Positions 16,980 through 25,033 of a stretch of 64,000 nucleotides of DNA are shown one piece after another; the first letter of the stretch is position 1, and each line of letters begins with the position of its first letter. The notes under the pieces are model-generated. The model saw nothing but the letters and a program-made list of their open reading frames with translations. It searched no databases and had not been told where the DNA came from. A program made the translations under genes and the position numbers. Source of the stretch: Deltaproteobacteria bacterium. GTDB taxonomy: Bacteria; Desulfobacterota; Syntrophobacteria; Syntrophobacterales; Syntrophobacteraceae. Location: the NCBI GenBank assembly GCA_021777755.1, contig JAJYDE010000014.1:33500-97499 (forward strand), written 5' to 3'.

Positions 16980-17093
16980 GGCGCCTGTGCCTGCGAGTCT
17001 GGCGGGTCGCCTTGGCGCGTGGTTCACACTCCGATAGACGGATGTGGGGGCACAAAAGGGCGTCCTATTTTACTTTAGTTTTGGGGGAATGCC

Positions 17094-18404
17094 ATGTACG
17101 TGGTGAGCAAGAGCATTCACATGACGAACCGCTTCTGGAAGCAGTTCGTGGTTTTTCTGTCGGTCCTTGGGCCCGGCATCATCGTAATGGTTGCGGACAA
17201 TGATGCCGGAGGCATATCGACCTATGCGGTGACCGGTTCGCAGTTCGGATTTTCCCTGCTTTGGATGTTCATTATACTCTTACCCATGGCATATTACGTC
17301 CAGGAGATGACGGTGCGCCTGGGGGCGGTAACCAAACGGGGCCACGCGGAAGCCATTTTCGAAGGATTCGGCCCTTTCTGGGGCTGGTTTTCACTGGCCG
17401 ACCTCGCCCTGGTCAACTGGCTGACTCTAATCACCGAATACATCGGCATGATCGAAGCCATGAAGATGTTCGGCATTCCGGGCTGGCTGACCTTTATCGC
17501 GGTCACCCTCATTCTTTGCACGGTGATTCTCAGCGGCAGCTACTGGAATTTCGAAAAGCTCACGCTTTTCTTTTGCGCCTTCAACCTCGTATACATTCCG
17601 GCGGCCTTCTGGGGGATGAAGCTGTCCTATTCGCCGGGATGGGGAGAAGTGCTGAAGGGCTTCTATCATCCGCACTTCGCCTCGGGCCTGACCGGGGATC
17701 TCATTTTTATCATCATGGCCAATATAGGCACGACGATCGCGCCCTGGATGATATTTTTTCAGCAAAGCGCCGTTGTCGACAAGGGTTTGGACATCCACGA
17801 CATCAAGTTCGGCCAGACCGAGACCTTGATTGGTTCGGCCGCCACCTGCATCGTGGCCGTCTTTATCATTATCACCACGGGGGCGGTTTTCTTCTTTCAT
17901 CATCCGCAGGTGATCATCGAGGACGCCAAGCAGACAGCCGAGGCGCTCGTGCCGCTGCTTCCCGCGGGCGAGGGCGCGCTTGCCAAAAAGCTTTTCGCAA
18001 TTGGCCTTTTCGACGCCGGTTTCCTGGGCGCCCTTTGCATCTCTTTGTCTTCATCCTGGGCGGTGGGTGAGGTTTTCGGATGGGCACACTCCCTCAATGC
18101 CAATGTAAAAGACGCCAAGTGGTTTCACGCCGTCTATTTTTTCATGCTCCTCACCGCGGGGGCCGTCGTATTGATCCCGGGCGCCCCTCTTGTGACCATC
18201 ACGATGTTCGTCCAGGTAGTGGCCGTTACACTTTTGCCGGCGGCCCTGGTTTTTTTGCTTCTGATTCTAAACGATCCCAACTTCATGGGGGAGCATGTCA
18301 ATACGCGGACGCAAAACATCATGAACTGGTCGATAGTGGCCGTGGTTGCGGTAATGTCCACACTGCTGGGTGTCCAGACGCTCTTTCCCGATCTTTTTAA
18401 ATAG
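17094..18404 (+). CDS. Nramp-related magnesium transporter (NrmT-like)
   Basis: The 436-residue protein has the LeuT-fold layout of Nramp/SLC11 with about eleven helices. In helix 1, where Mn/Fe transporters have DPGN, it has ADNDAGGISTYAVTG; in helix 6, where they have MPHN, it has GTTIAPWMIFFQQS, so the metal-ligating methionine is absent. That pattern, with an M-box upstream, matches the NrmT group of Nramp-related Mg2+ transporters instead of MntH. It should take up Mg2+ through the inner membrane. The start at 17094 has GGGGGA 6 bases upstream. It is followed 17 bases later by the MgtE-domain gene. Confidence 0.88.
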   Translation: MYVVSKSIHMTNRFWKQFVVFLSVLGPGIIVMVADNDAGGISTYAVTGSQFGFSLLWMFIILLPMAYYVQEMTVRLGAVTKRGHAEAIFEGFGPFWGWFSLADLALVNWLTLITEYIGMIEAMKMFGIPGWLTFIAVTLILCTVILSGSYWNFEKLTLFFCAFNLVYIPAAFWGMKLSYSPGWGEVLKGFYHPHFASGLTGDLIFIIMANIGTTIAPWMIFFQQSAVVDKGLDIHDIKFGQTETLIGSAATCIVAVFIIITTGAVFFFHHPQVIIEDAKQTAEALVPLLPAGEGALAKKLFAIGLFDAGFLGALCISLSSSWAVGEVFGWAHSLNANVKDAKWFHAVYFFMLLTAGAVVLIPGAPLVTITMFVQVVAVTLLPAALVFLLLILNDPNFMGEHVNTRTQNIMNWSIVAVVAVMSTLLGVQTLFPDLFK

Positions 18405-18421
18405 GTACGGAGGTCGCCGCC

Positions 18422-19717
18422 ATGTTCGCTTTGAGCAATCGTGCAATCAACAACGCTCCGCCTGCTGGAGGTGCGGGGAGCTATCGGGTGCTCCACTTCT
18501 CGGAGCTTCTTCGAAGAAAAGTTTGCGCGGGGAAAATCAAGGACCGGATCGGCAAGCTTACCGATCTGGTTTTTCTGCTGCAGGAACCCTATCCACGATC
18601 GGTGGGGTTATATATCGAGCACGGCTGGGGCAAGCCCACCGAATTCGTGCCGTGGGAAAATGTGATAAAAATTGAAGAAGATGCGATTTTTGTGGAAACT
18701 CCGGAAAGGGGGACCTACCCGCCCTTTGTTGACCAGGCCGGCTGGCTGCTGGTCGATCAGCATCTCATGGGGCGAACCATCCTCGATCTGGACGGCAGAA
18801 GATGCGAGGTGGTAAACGACGTTCTTCTGGTCGACAGATTGGGAAGCCTTTTTATCGCCGACGTCGATATTTCCTTTAACGGTTTTCTTCGCCGAGCGGG
18901 TCTTGAAAAGCTGAGGTGGTCCAAAGACCGGCTGATTCCGTGGAAATACGTCCAGCCGCTTTCGGTCGAGGACGTGGTTGCAACCGACAAGGTATCGCTT
19001 TCCATCACTCGAAACCAGGTCATGGAGTTGCCGAGCGAAGACCTGGCCGATGTTTTGGAGGAGTTGCAGGGCGAGGAACAGCAGGCGCTTTTCGGGGTGC
19101 TCGATTCCGAAAAAGCCGCGGAAACTCTTGCCGAAGCCGAGCCAAGGGCGCAGAGGCAGTTGATAGAGGATCTTTCCGAGGAAAGGGCGCGAGAAATCTT
19201 CCAGGAGATGACCGTCCCGCAGCTCTCCGACCTTTTTTCCGTGCTGCCCTTCGACGATGTCCGCGAGCTTTTGGAATTGCTCGAAGCGCGGGTGGCCGAA
19301 AAAGTGCGCAGCATTCTGTCCGAAAGGGATGCCGAAGCCGACGACATAATGTCCCAGGATTACCTATCGGTTCAAAAAGAGGCGATGGTGGCCGAGGTGT
19401 TGGCGGAAATAAGGGGGGCGGACCACGAACGCAGAGCCATCTCCTATGTCTACGTCGTGGAGGCCGACAGCGGAACTTTGCAGGGCGTGGTGGATATCCG
19501 CGAACTGATCCTTGCTTCCGACCAGGCCGTGATGGGCGATCTGATGACTTCGCCCGTGGTCGCCGCCGAAAAGGACTCAAGTCGCGAGGATCTGGTTGAA
19601 ATGTTTGCCAAGTATCATTACCGGGTGCTTCCGGTTGTCGACGGAGAAGACCATGTCCTGGGGGTGATCAACTATAACGATGTCATGAAGGGCGTGGTAC
19701 TGCGCGCAAAGCCCTGA
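18422..19717 (+). CDS. soluble PRC-barrel / MgtE_N / CBS-pair protein, probable Mg2+ sensor of the transporter
   Basis: The 431 residues show an N-terminal PRC-barrel-like part (ELLRRKVCAGKIKDRIGKLTDL, then a second copy around GRTILDLDGRRCEVVNDVLLV), a helical MgtE N-domain (residues about 210-300, LPSEDLADVLEELQGEEQQALF...LPFDDVRELLELL) and a tandem CBS pair (about 305-425, ADDIMSQDYLSV..., VMGDLMTSPVV..., YRVLPVVDG). The MgtE channel domain is missing: no membrane helix is present. In MgtE these cytosolic parts bind Mg2+ and gate the pore, so here they may gate the neighbouring Nramp-related transporter. That role is inference. GGAGGT precedes the ATG. Confidence 0.85.
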   Translation: MFALSNRAINNAPPAGGAGSYRVLHFSELLRRKVCAGKIKDRIGKLTDLVFLLQEPYPRSVGLYIEHGWGKPTEFVPWENVIKIEEDAIFVETPERGTYPPFVDQAGWLLVDQHLMGRTILDLDGRRCEVVNDVLLVDRLGSLFIADVDISFNGFLRRAGLEKLRWSKDRLIPWKYVQPLSVEDVVATDKVSLSITRNQVMELPSEDLADVLEELQGEEQQALFGVLDSEKAAETLAEAEPRAQRQLIEDLSEERAREIFQEMTVPQLSDLFSVLPFDDVRELLELLEARVAEKVRSILSERDAEADDIMSQDYLSVQKEAMVAEVLAEIRGADHERRAISYVYVVEADSGTLQGVVDIRELILASDQAVMGDLMTSPVVAAEKDSSREDLVEMFAKYHYRVLPVVDGEDHVLGVINYNDVMKGVVLRAKP

Positions 19718-19731
19718 ATGAGGAGGTCGAA

Positions 19732-19845
19732 ATGCCGCGGGTAAAGGTGACGAAAGCCGTTAAGGTGGCTCTCTACTTTTTGAGATTTTATCTCATCTTG
19801 TTGGTCATACTGGTCCTTGTGAGATTTATCAAGGGGATGCATTGA
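19732..19845 (+). CDS. 37-residue single-helix membrane peptide
   Basis: A short ORF encodes MPRVKVTKAVKVALYFLRFY followed by LILLVILVLVRFIKGMH. It has a basic N-terminus and one clear membrane helix (residues about 12-31) with a basic end. A strong site GAGGAGG stands 7 bases before the ATG, and it begins 14 bases after the PRC/MgtE_N/CBS gene on the same strand. It is absent from length-limited gene calls. By position it could be a small regulator or subunit of the Mg2+ transporter, comparable in idea to MgtS and MgtR in enterobacteria, with which it shares no obvious sequence. Confidence 0.6.
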   Translation: MPRVKVTKAVKVALYFLRFYLILLVILVLVRFIKGMH

Positions 19846-19849
19846 TTCG

Positions 19850-20240
19850 ATGAAAATGGATTCGGATCTCTGGGTTCCCAACGCCCTTTTGAAGTAGGGG
19901 CTCGAAACCATGCGGGCTTGGGGATTTACCTGCAAGACGATTATGGTCTGGTTCAAGATCAGAAAAGATGGAGGTCCCGACGCTCGAGGAGTCGGCTTTT
20001 ATTATCGGAACGTAACGGAGCTGGTTTTGTTCGGAGTCCGGCGGGGGGGACTGAGGACTTCGCAGCCGGAAGCGGGAGCATTCCCGCAAGCCCGACGAGC
20101 TTTACGGATTAATCGAAAAATGCAGTCCCGGCCCGTATCTGGAAATGTTTGCAAGGCAGGTGCGGTGCGGATGGCGGCAATGGGGCAATGAAGCGCAAGG
20201 GAGCAACTGTCCGGTTCATGGAAGCTATCGCGGAGAATGA
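19850..20240 (+). pseudogene. remnant of an MT-A70 family adenine methyltransferase
   Basis: Reading from 19850 gives LWVPNALLK, a TAG at 19895, then GLETMRAWGF and on through KIRKDGGPDARGVGFYYRN and VTELVLFGVR, which are the middle blocks of MT-A70 m6A methyltransferases. The frame then breaks near 20065. In another frame KREHSRKPDELYGLIEKCSP, GPYLEMFARQ and GWRQWGNEA follow to the stop at 20238, which is the family's C-terminus. The N-terminal DPPW catalytic block is absent. So the gene has lost its 5' part, and carries a nonsense codon and a frameshift or deletion. It cannot be active. Confidence 0.8.
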
Positions 20241-20258
20241 CCGCAAAGCCGACTTCTT

Positions 20259-21086
20259 TTAAGACGAGAATTCCATGGTTAAATCGATGGCCCTTGCCGA
20301 ATGGGTAAGCGCGCCGCAACTGACGAAATCCACCCCGGTTGCGGCTATTGCCCCGACGGTGTCGAGGGTGACGCCGCCGGAGGCTTCCAGAAGGACTCGC
20401 CCCCCGGTCACAGCCACGGCTTCTTTCAGCATGGCGAGCGAAAAGTTGTCGAGCAGTACAATGTCGGCCCCCGCGGTTATGGCCTCACGCAGTTGTTCGA
20501 TGCTTTCGACCTCGACTTCGATCCGAAGGGTGTGGGGCGCGTGTTGGCGCGCGCGTCGCACGGAGGGGGCCACGCCGCCCGCGGCCGCTATATGGTTGTC
20601 CTTTATGAGAATGCCGTCGGAGAGGCCGAACCGGTGGTTTTTCCCCCCTCCATGCCGCACGGCTTCCTTTTCCAGGCTTCGCCACAAGGGGGTGGTTTTG
20701 CGCGTATCGAGCAACCGGCAGGGAGCCTCGCCGATCGTCTCCACCATTTTGCGCGTAAGGGTGGCGATTCCGCTAAGCCTTTGCACCAAATTAAGGGCGG
20801 TTCGCTCGCCGCCAAGAAGCGCTGCGACCTTGCCTTCCATTTTGAACACGGTAGTGCCGGGCTCTATGAGTGTTCCATCGCAAAAGAGAGACTCGATCTT
20901 GATTTCGGGGTCGAGCAGTTCGAAGACTCTTTGGAAGGGGCCGGAGCCGGAAAGCACGAAGGGTTCGCGCCCGAAAACGACCGCGCCGCCCTTGAGCTCG
21001 GCGGCAATGGTTGCAAAAGTTGTAATGTCCCCGCTGCCCAGGTCTTCGGCCAGGGCCATGCGAAGCAGTTGGTCGGTATCAACCAC
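20259..21086 (-). CDS. nadC: nicotinate-nucleotide pyrophosphorylase (carboxylating)
   Basis: The 275-residue protein shows LAEDLGSGDITT, LNLVQRLSGIATLTRKMVE, RLLDTRKTTPLWRSLEKEAV, GGGKNHRFGLSDGILIKDNH and LLEASGGVTLDTVGAIAATG, the full set of quinolinate phosphoribosyltransferase motifs, including the DTRKTTP, KH/HR and NH residues that bind PRPP and quinolinate. It makes nicotinate mononucleotide in de novo NAD synthesis. The start appears to be GTG (21086) with AAGGATGG upstream. It lies downstream of valS and a heptamer repeat on the same strand. Confidence 0.95.
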   Translation of the reverse strand: MVDTDQLLRMALAEDLGSGDITTFATIAAELKGGAVVFGREPFVLSGSGPFQRVFELLDPEIKIESLFCDGTLIEPGTTVFKMEGKVAALLGGERTALNLVQRLSGIATLTRKMVETIGEAPCRLLDTRKTTPLWRSLEKEAVRHGGGKNHRFGLSDGILIKDNHIAAAGGVAPSVRRARQHAPHTLRIEVEVESIEQLREAITAGADIVLLDNFSLAMLKEAVAVTGGRVLLEASGGVTLDTVGAIAATGVDFVSCGALTHSARAIDLTMEFSS

Positions 21087-21145
21087 TGTCGTTTACCATC
21101 CTTCATATTGAACAGGCCCAACCCCACCCGCCACCCGCTCTTCAG

Positions 21146-21257
21146 CTCCCCGCTCCCCGCTACCCGCTCCCCGCTACCCGCTACCCGCTACCCGCTACTT
21201 GCTACTTGCTACTCGCTACTCGCTACTCGCTCCCCGCTCCCCGCTCCCCGCTCCCCG
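21146..21257. repeat. 16-unit heptamer tandem repeat ending at the valS stop codon
   Basis: Sixteen unbroken 7-base units run from 21146 to 21257: CTCCCCG twice, CTACCCG, CTCCCCG, CTACCCG three times, CTACTTG twice, CTACTCG three times, CTCCCCG four times. The next three bases, CTA, are the complement of the valS TAG stop, so the stop sits in the phase of the repeat. Every unit is exactly seven bases and variants occur in blocks, which points to slippage or segmental duplication. The repeat fills the valS-nadC gap (21087-21257) almost completely. Confidence 0.9.
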
Positions 21258-23918
21258 CTACAGTTCTTTCATGACTTCAAGCCTGCGGTTCAACTTCTCG
21301 ATCTTTTCGCCAAGCCGGCCGTTTTTTTCCCGCTCCTTTTCGATCACCTCGGCAGGGGCCTTCCGGAGAAAATCATCGTTGGAGAGTTTCCTGCTGGTCA
21401 TGGAGAATTCTTTTTCCAGCTTGGCAAGTTCTTTGCGGAGCCGGTTGGATTCGCTTTCGAAATCGAGGATGTCCTTTAGGATGACGAAAACTTCCATGTT
21501 GGCGACAACGGTTCCAGCGGCCTGTTTGGGTTTGGGGGTTTCGCCCGCCCTGGAGACCGTGAGGCGGGAGAGCCTGGCAAGATCGCATACGGTGCGCCGC
21601 TCGCGTTCCAGGAGTTCGAGTTGGGAATCCTGGTCGCTGATGCACACGACCTCCACCTTGAGGGCCGGAGGCACGTTCATTTCGCCGCGAATATTTCGGA
21701 TCGCGACGATGGCGGCCATAACGGTTTGCATCTGCTCTTCGGCTTGCGGGTCGAGCAGTGCGTCGTTTGGCGTAGGGAAGGATTCCTGCATGATACTGGC
21801 GCCGGCGGTAAAGGGCTTCATCCTTTGCCAGATCTCTTCGGTAATGAAGGGCATGACGGGATGGAGGAGTACCAGGACATTACGCATGACAAAGGCGGCA
21901 ACCGATCTTGCGAGGCGGCTGGCTTCCGGGTCCTCGCCGTACAAATCCGGCTTTACGATTTCGAGGTACCAGTCGCAGTATTCGTGCCAGAGGAATTGGT
22001 AGAGAAGCTGGGCGTATTGATTAAAATGGTAATTATCAAGGGATTCGGACGTTTGGGCGGCAACCACTTGAAGGCGGCTCAAAATCCAGCGGTGGGCAAG
22101 GCCGCTCACCTTTTCAGGCGCCTCGGCGGGTCCTTCGAAGCCTTCAAGATTCATGAGAAGCAGTCTTGCCGCGTTCCAAATCTTGTTTACGAAGTGCTTG
22201 TAGCCCTCTATGCGCTCCTCGGAGAGTTTGATGTCGCGTCCCTGGGCGGCAAAAGCGCTCAGGGCGAACCTCAGGGCATCGGTGCCGTATTTTTCCATCA
22301 TGAGAAGCGGGTCTATGACATTGCCCTTGGACTTGCTCATTTTCTGGCCTTCGGCGTCACGCACCAGGGCATGCACATAGACTTCCCGGAAGGGAACATC
22401 TCCCATGAACCGCAGTCCCATCATCATCATCCGGGCAACCCAAAAAAAGAGGATGTCGAAGGCGGTCACCAGTGTGGAAGTCGGATAGAATTTATCCAGT
22501 TTCGCTGTTTCTTCGGGCCAGCCAAGGGTTGAAAAGGGCCACAGGCTCGAACTGAACCAGGTGTCGAGAACGTCGGGGTCCTGTTCGAGTGAGGTGCCGG
22601 AGCATTTGGAACACTTGTCGGGGGCCTGGGTGGAGACGATGACTTCGCCGCATTGCCCGCAGTACCAAGCCGGGATGCGATGTCCCCACCATATCTGGCG
22701 GCTGACGCACCAGTCCTCCAAATTTTCCATCCAGTTGAAGTAATCTTTTTCCCATTTGGCGGGAACGATTTTGGTCTTGCCCTGCTTTACCGCTTCGATG
22801 GCTGTCTGTGCCAGGGGTTTTACGGCAACGAACCACTGCAGGGAGAGCGAGGGCTCCACAATGTTCATGCACCGGTAGCAGTGCCCGACGCGATGGGTGT
22901 GCGGCTCGGTTTTGACAAGCCAGCCGCCCTTTTCAAGGTCATTTAGAATCTGCTTGCGGCATGCGAACCTGTCCAGCCCCGCGTAGGAGCCGGCCTGTTC
23001 GGTCATGGCGCCGCGCTCATCGATGACCTGGATCACCTCCAGGTTGTGGCGCGAGTGGAGATCGAAATCGTTGAAATCGTGGGCGGGTGTGACCTTGAGC
23101 GCCCCGGTGCCGAATTCGCGATCCACATAAGGGTCTGCTATGACGGGAATGAGTCGGCCGACTATGGGAAGTACGACCTTCTCTCCGGCGAAGCCCTTGT
23201 AGCGGTTATCCTTGGGATTGACGGCCACCGCCGTATCGCCGAGCAGGGTTTCGGGCCTGGTGGTGGCTACGATCAGCGAGCCTTTCCGGTTGGCCAGCGG
23301 ATAGCGTATATGGTAGAGAGCCCCGTTGAGTTCTTCGTTTTCCACCTCGATATTGGCCAGCGCCGTCATGCACCGGGGGCACCAGTTGATCATCCGTTTG
23401 CCCCGGTAGAGCAAACCCGAGTTGTAGAGCGACACGAAAACCTGGCGTACGGCGGAAGAGAGGCCCTCGTCCATGGTGAACCGCTCGCGGGACCAGTCGC
23501 AGGAGGCCCCGAGCCGCTTCAACTGATTGATGATGATTCCGCCATATTTTGCCCGCCATTCCCATACGCGCTCCTGAAAGGCCTCCCGGCCAATCTGGTG
23601 CCTGGTAAGACCGTCGAGGGCCAACTGCCGCTCGACCACATTTTGGGTGGCGATGCCGGCGTGGTCGGTCCCAGGGACCCAGAGCACCTCGAAGCCTTTG
23701 AGCCTTTTATACCGGCACAGTATGTCCTGGAGGGTATCGTTCAAGGCATGCCCGATATGGAGCTGGCCCGTCACGTTGGGGGGCGGAATAACCATGGAAA
23801 AAGGCGGTTTCGAACTGGTCTGGTCGGCGCGGAAAAACCCATTTTCCTCCCAAAAGCTATACCAATGCGATTCGACCTCGGCAAACTCGTATCCCTTAGC
23901 CAGAGCGCCTTCGCTCAT
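21258..23918 (-). CDS. valS: valyl-tRNA synthetase
   Basis: The protein of about 886 residues has the class I HIGH-type motif in PPPNVTGQLHIGHALNDTLQ, the KMSKSKGN motif (EGQKMSKSKGNVIDPL), GTDHAGIATQNVVERQL, the WCVSRQIWWGHRIP block, and a C-terminal coiled coil (LDFESESNRLRKELAKLEKE...). All fit ValRS. The start at 23918 (MSEGALAKGYEF) has GAGGAATTG upstream; a 16-codon upstream extension lacks homology. It follows the acidic PopZ-like gene and precedes nadC, likely as one operon. Confidence 0.96.
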   Translation of the reverse strand: MSEGALAKGYEFAEVESHWYSFWEENGFFRADQTSSKPPFSMVIPPPNVTGQLHIGHALNDTLQDILCRYKRLKGFEVLWVPGTDHAGIATQNVVERQLALDGLTRHQIGREAFQERVWEWRAKYGGIIINQLKRLGASCDWSRERFTMDEGLSSAVRQVFVSLYNSGLLYRGKRMINWCPRCMTALANIEVENEELNGALYHIRYPLANRKGSLIVATTRPETLLGDTAVAVNPKDNRYKGFAGEKVVLPIVGRLIPVIADPYVDREFGTGALKVTPAHDFNDFDLHSRHNLEVIQVIDERGAMTEQAGSYAGLDRFACRKQILNDLEKGGWLVKTEPHTHRVGHCYRCMNIVEPSLSLQWFVAVKPLAQTAIEAVKQGKTKIVPAKWEKDYFNWMENLEDWCVSRQIWWGHRIPAWYCGQCGEVIVSTQAPDKCSKCSGTSLEQDPDVLDTWFSSSLWPFSTLGWPEETAKLDKFYPTSTLVTAFDILFFWVARMMMMGLRFMGDVPFREVYVHALVRDAEGQKMSKSKGNVIDPLLMMEKYGTDALRFALSAFAAQGRDIKLSEERIEGYKHFVNKIWNAARLLLMNLEGFEGPAEAPEKVSGLAHRWILSRLQVVAAQTSESLDNYHFNQYAQLLYQFLWHEYCDWYLEIVKPDLYGEDPEASRLARSVAAFVMRNVLVLLHPVMPFITEEIWQRMKPFTAGASIMQESFPTPNDALLDPQAEEQMQTVMAAIVAIRNIRGEMNVPPALKVEVVCISDQDSQLELLERERRTVCDLARLSRLTVSRAGETPKPKQAAGTVVANMEVFVILKDILDFESESNRLRKELAKLEKEFSMTSRKLSNDDFLRKAPAEVIEKEREKNGRLGEKIEKLNRRLEVMKEL

Positions 23919-23937
23919 AAAAATCAATTCCTCTTTC

Positions 23938-24681
23938 TTACGGAAGCTCTTCTTTGAGCTTTGCAATTTCCTCGTCGATTATCGATCTGACGAGGCCGGG
24001 CAGCTTTGATTCCACGAGGGTCCGGATATATTCCTGCAGGCCGGACTCGATGCGCCCGACGAGTTCTTCGGCAACCGCCGAAATGTCAGAAGCAGAGGGG
24101 CCGGGGACTTTGCCCGGATCGGAGGCTTGCGCCAGGACCGTCGGCTCACTTGAGCCGGCAGCGAAAATATCTTCGGGCCAGTCATCCTCGGCGATTTTTT
24201 GGGCCGCCCCGGCTCCGGGTCTTAAACCGGCCTTTTTTGCCCCGCGCGCATCGGACGGGATGGGCTGGTTCAGTAAATCGTCGAGGATGGATTCTTCATC
24301 TTCCTCATCGAAAATCCCCGGTCGCGCTTTTGCCTCGGCCGGCTTTGCCTTGGGCGCCGGCGGGGTTGGATCGAAAAGGTTTTGTTGCTCATCGGTATCA
24401 GCCGTGAGGGATTCCAACAGGTCCAATTCTTCCGCCTCGGGGGGGCTTTCGCTTACCAAAAAACCCTTGCGCGCGGCTCTTGTCGGTTTGGATTCGAGTT
24501 CCTCGTCGACATCGAAAATTTCGACGCCCAGATCCAGGTCCTCTTCTTCGTTTATGGGCCTGTCAGGCATCTCGATAATGTCCTCCAGGTCGATTATGTC
24601 ATCGTCGTCGAGGTCAATATCAAGACTGCGCATGGGATCAGATTTATCCTCATAAGGACTTTTCTGTTGGTTTTTTTTCAT
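23938..24681 (-). CDS. acidic protein with PopZ-like C-terminus
   Basis: The 247-residue protein is very acidic and low-complexity over its first 150 residues (LDIDLDDDDIIDLEDIIEMP, NEEEDLDLGVEIFDVDEELE). The last 40 residues, SGLQEYIRTLVESKLPGLV followed by RSIIDEEIAKLKEELP, resemble the terminal helices of PopZ and similar polar organising or scaffold proteins (PF10691-like, ...P-x-I/L-V-x-x-I/L-V-x-x-E-I-x-x-L). No enzyme motif is visible. It lies 19 bases before valS on the same strand. Assignment to the PopZ group is by eye and uncertain; another acidic scaffold protein is possible. Confidence 0.55.
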   Translation of the reverse strand: MKKNQQKSPYEDKSDPMRSLDIDLDDDDIIDLEDIIEMPDRPINEEEDLDLGVEIFDVDEELESKPTRAARKGFLVSESPPEAEELDLLESLTADTDEQQNLFDPTPPAPKAKPAEAKARPGIFDEEDEESILDDLLNQPIPSDARGAKKAGLRPGAGAAQKIAEDDWPEDIFAAGSSEPTVLAQASDPGKVPGPSASDISAVAEELVGRIESGLQEYIRTLVESKLPGLVRSIIDEEIAKLKEELP

Positions 24682-25033
24682 CGGCGCCTCTCAACCGGGC
24701 ATTGGATCCCGTTGGAAAAAAAAGAAATACATCCGCTCCGACAGCAAGGGAACCGATACCACGCATGAAATTGTCCTGTCAAGGTTTAGCTGGGATTCGG
24801 ACAACCAGCGGGACGGACAATGGCGGTTTGAATTGTCCACTTTTTTTGACCTTTAGGAAAGAGGAATTCGGCGTGCCAGGGAACTCCGAGTCCTCCGAAA
24901 ACCTTGAAGCCCGCCGGCTGGCGCTGGAAACGACTTCCATAAAGAGATGCCTTGGCGGACTTCCTTGGAAATAGTGTTTGCAAAAGGCGCAAATTGTGCT
25001 CTGATTAAATTTTTTCGCAACCCGGAGTCGAAA

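Noticed and set aside
17094..18404. Naming the transporter MntH
   Set aside because: The DPGN and MPHN metal motifs are changed and the leader is an M-box, not a manganese element.
21130..21260. CRISPR array
   Set aside because: Units are 7 bases with no spacers; it is a simple tandem repeat.
20275..21479. Long plus-strand ORFs over nadC and the heptamer repeat
   Set aside because: nadC is certain on the reverse strand and the repeat translates into meaningless periodic peptide.
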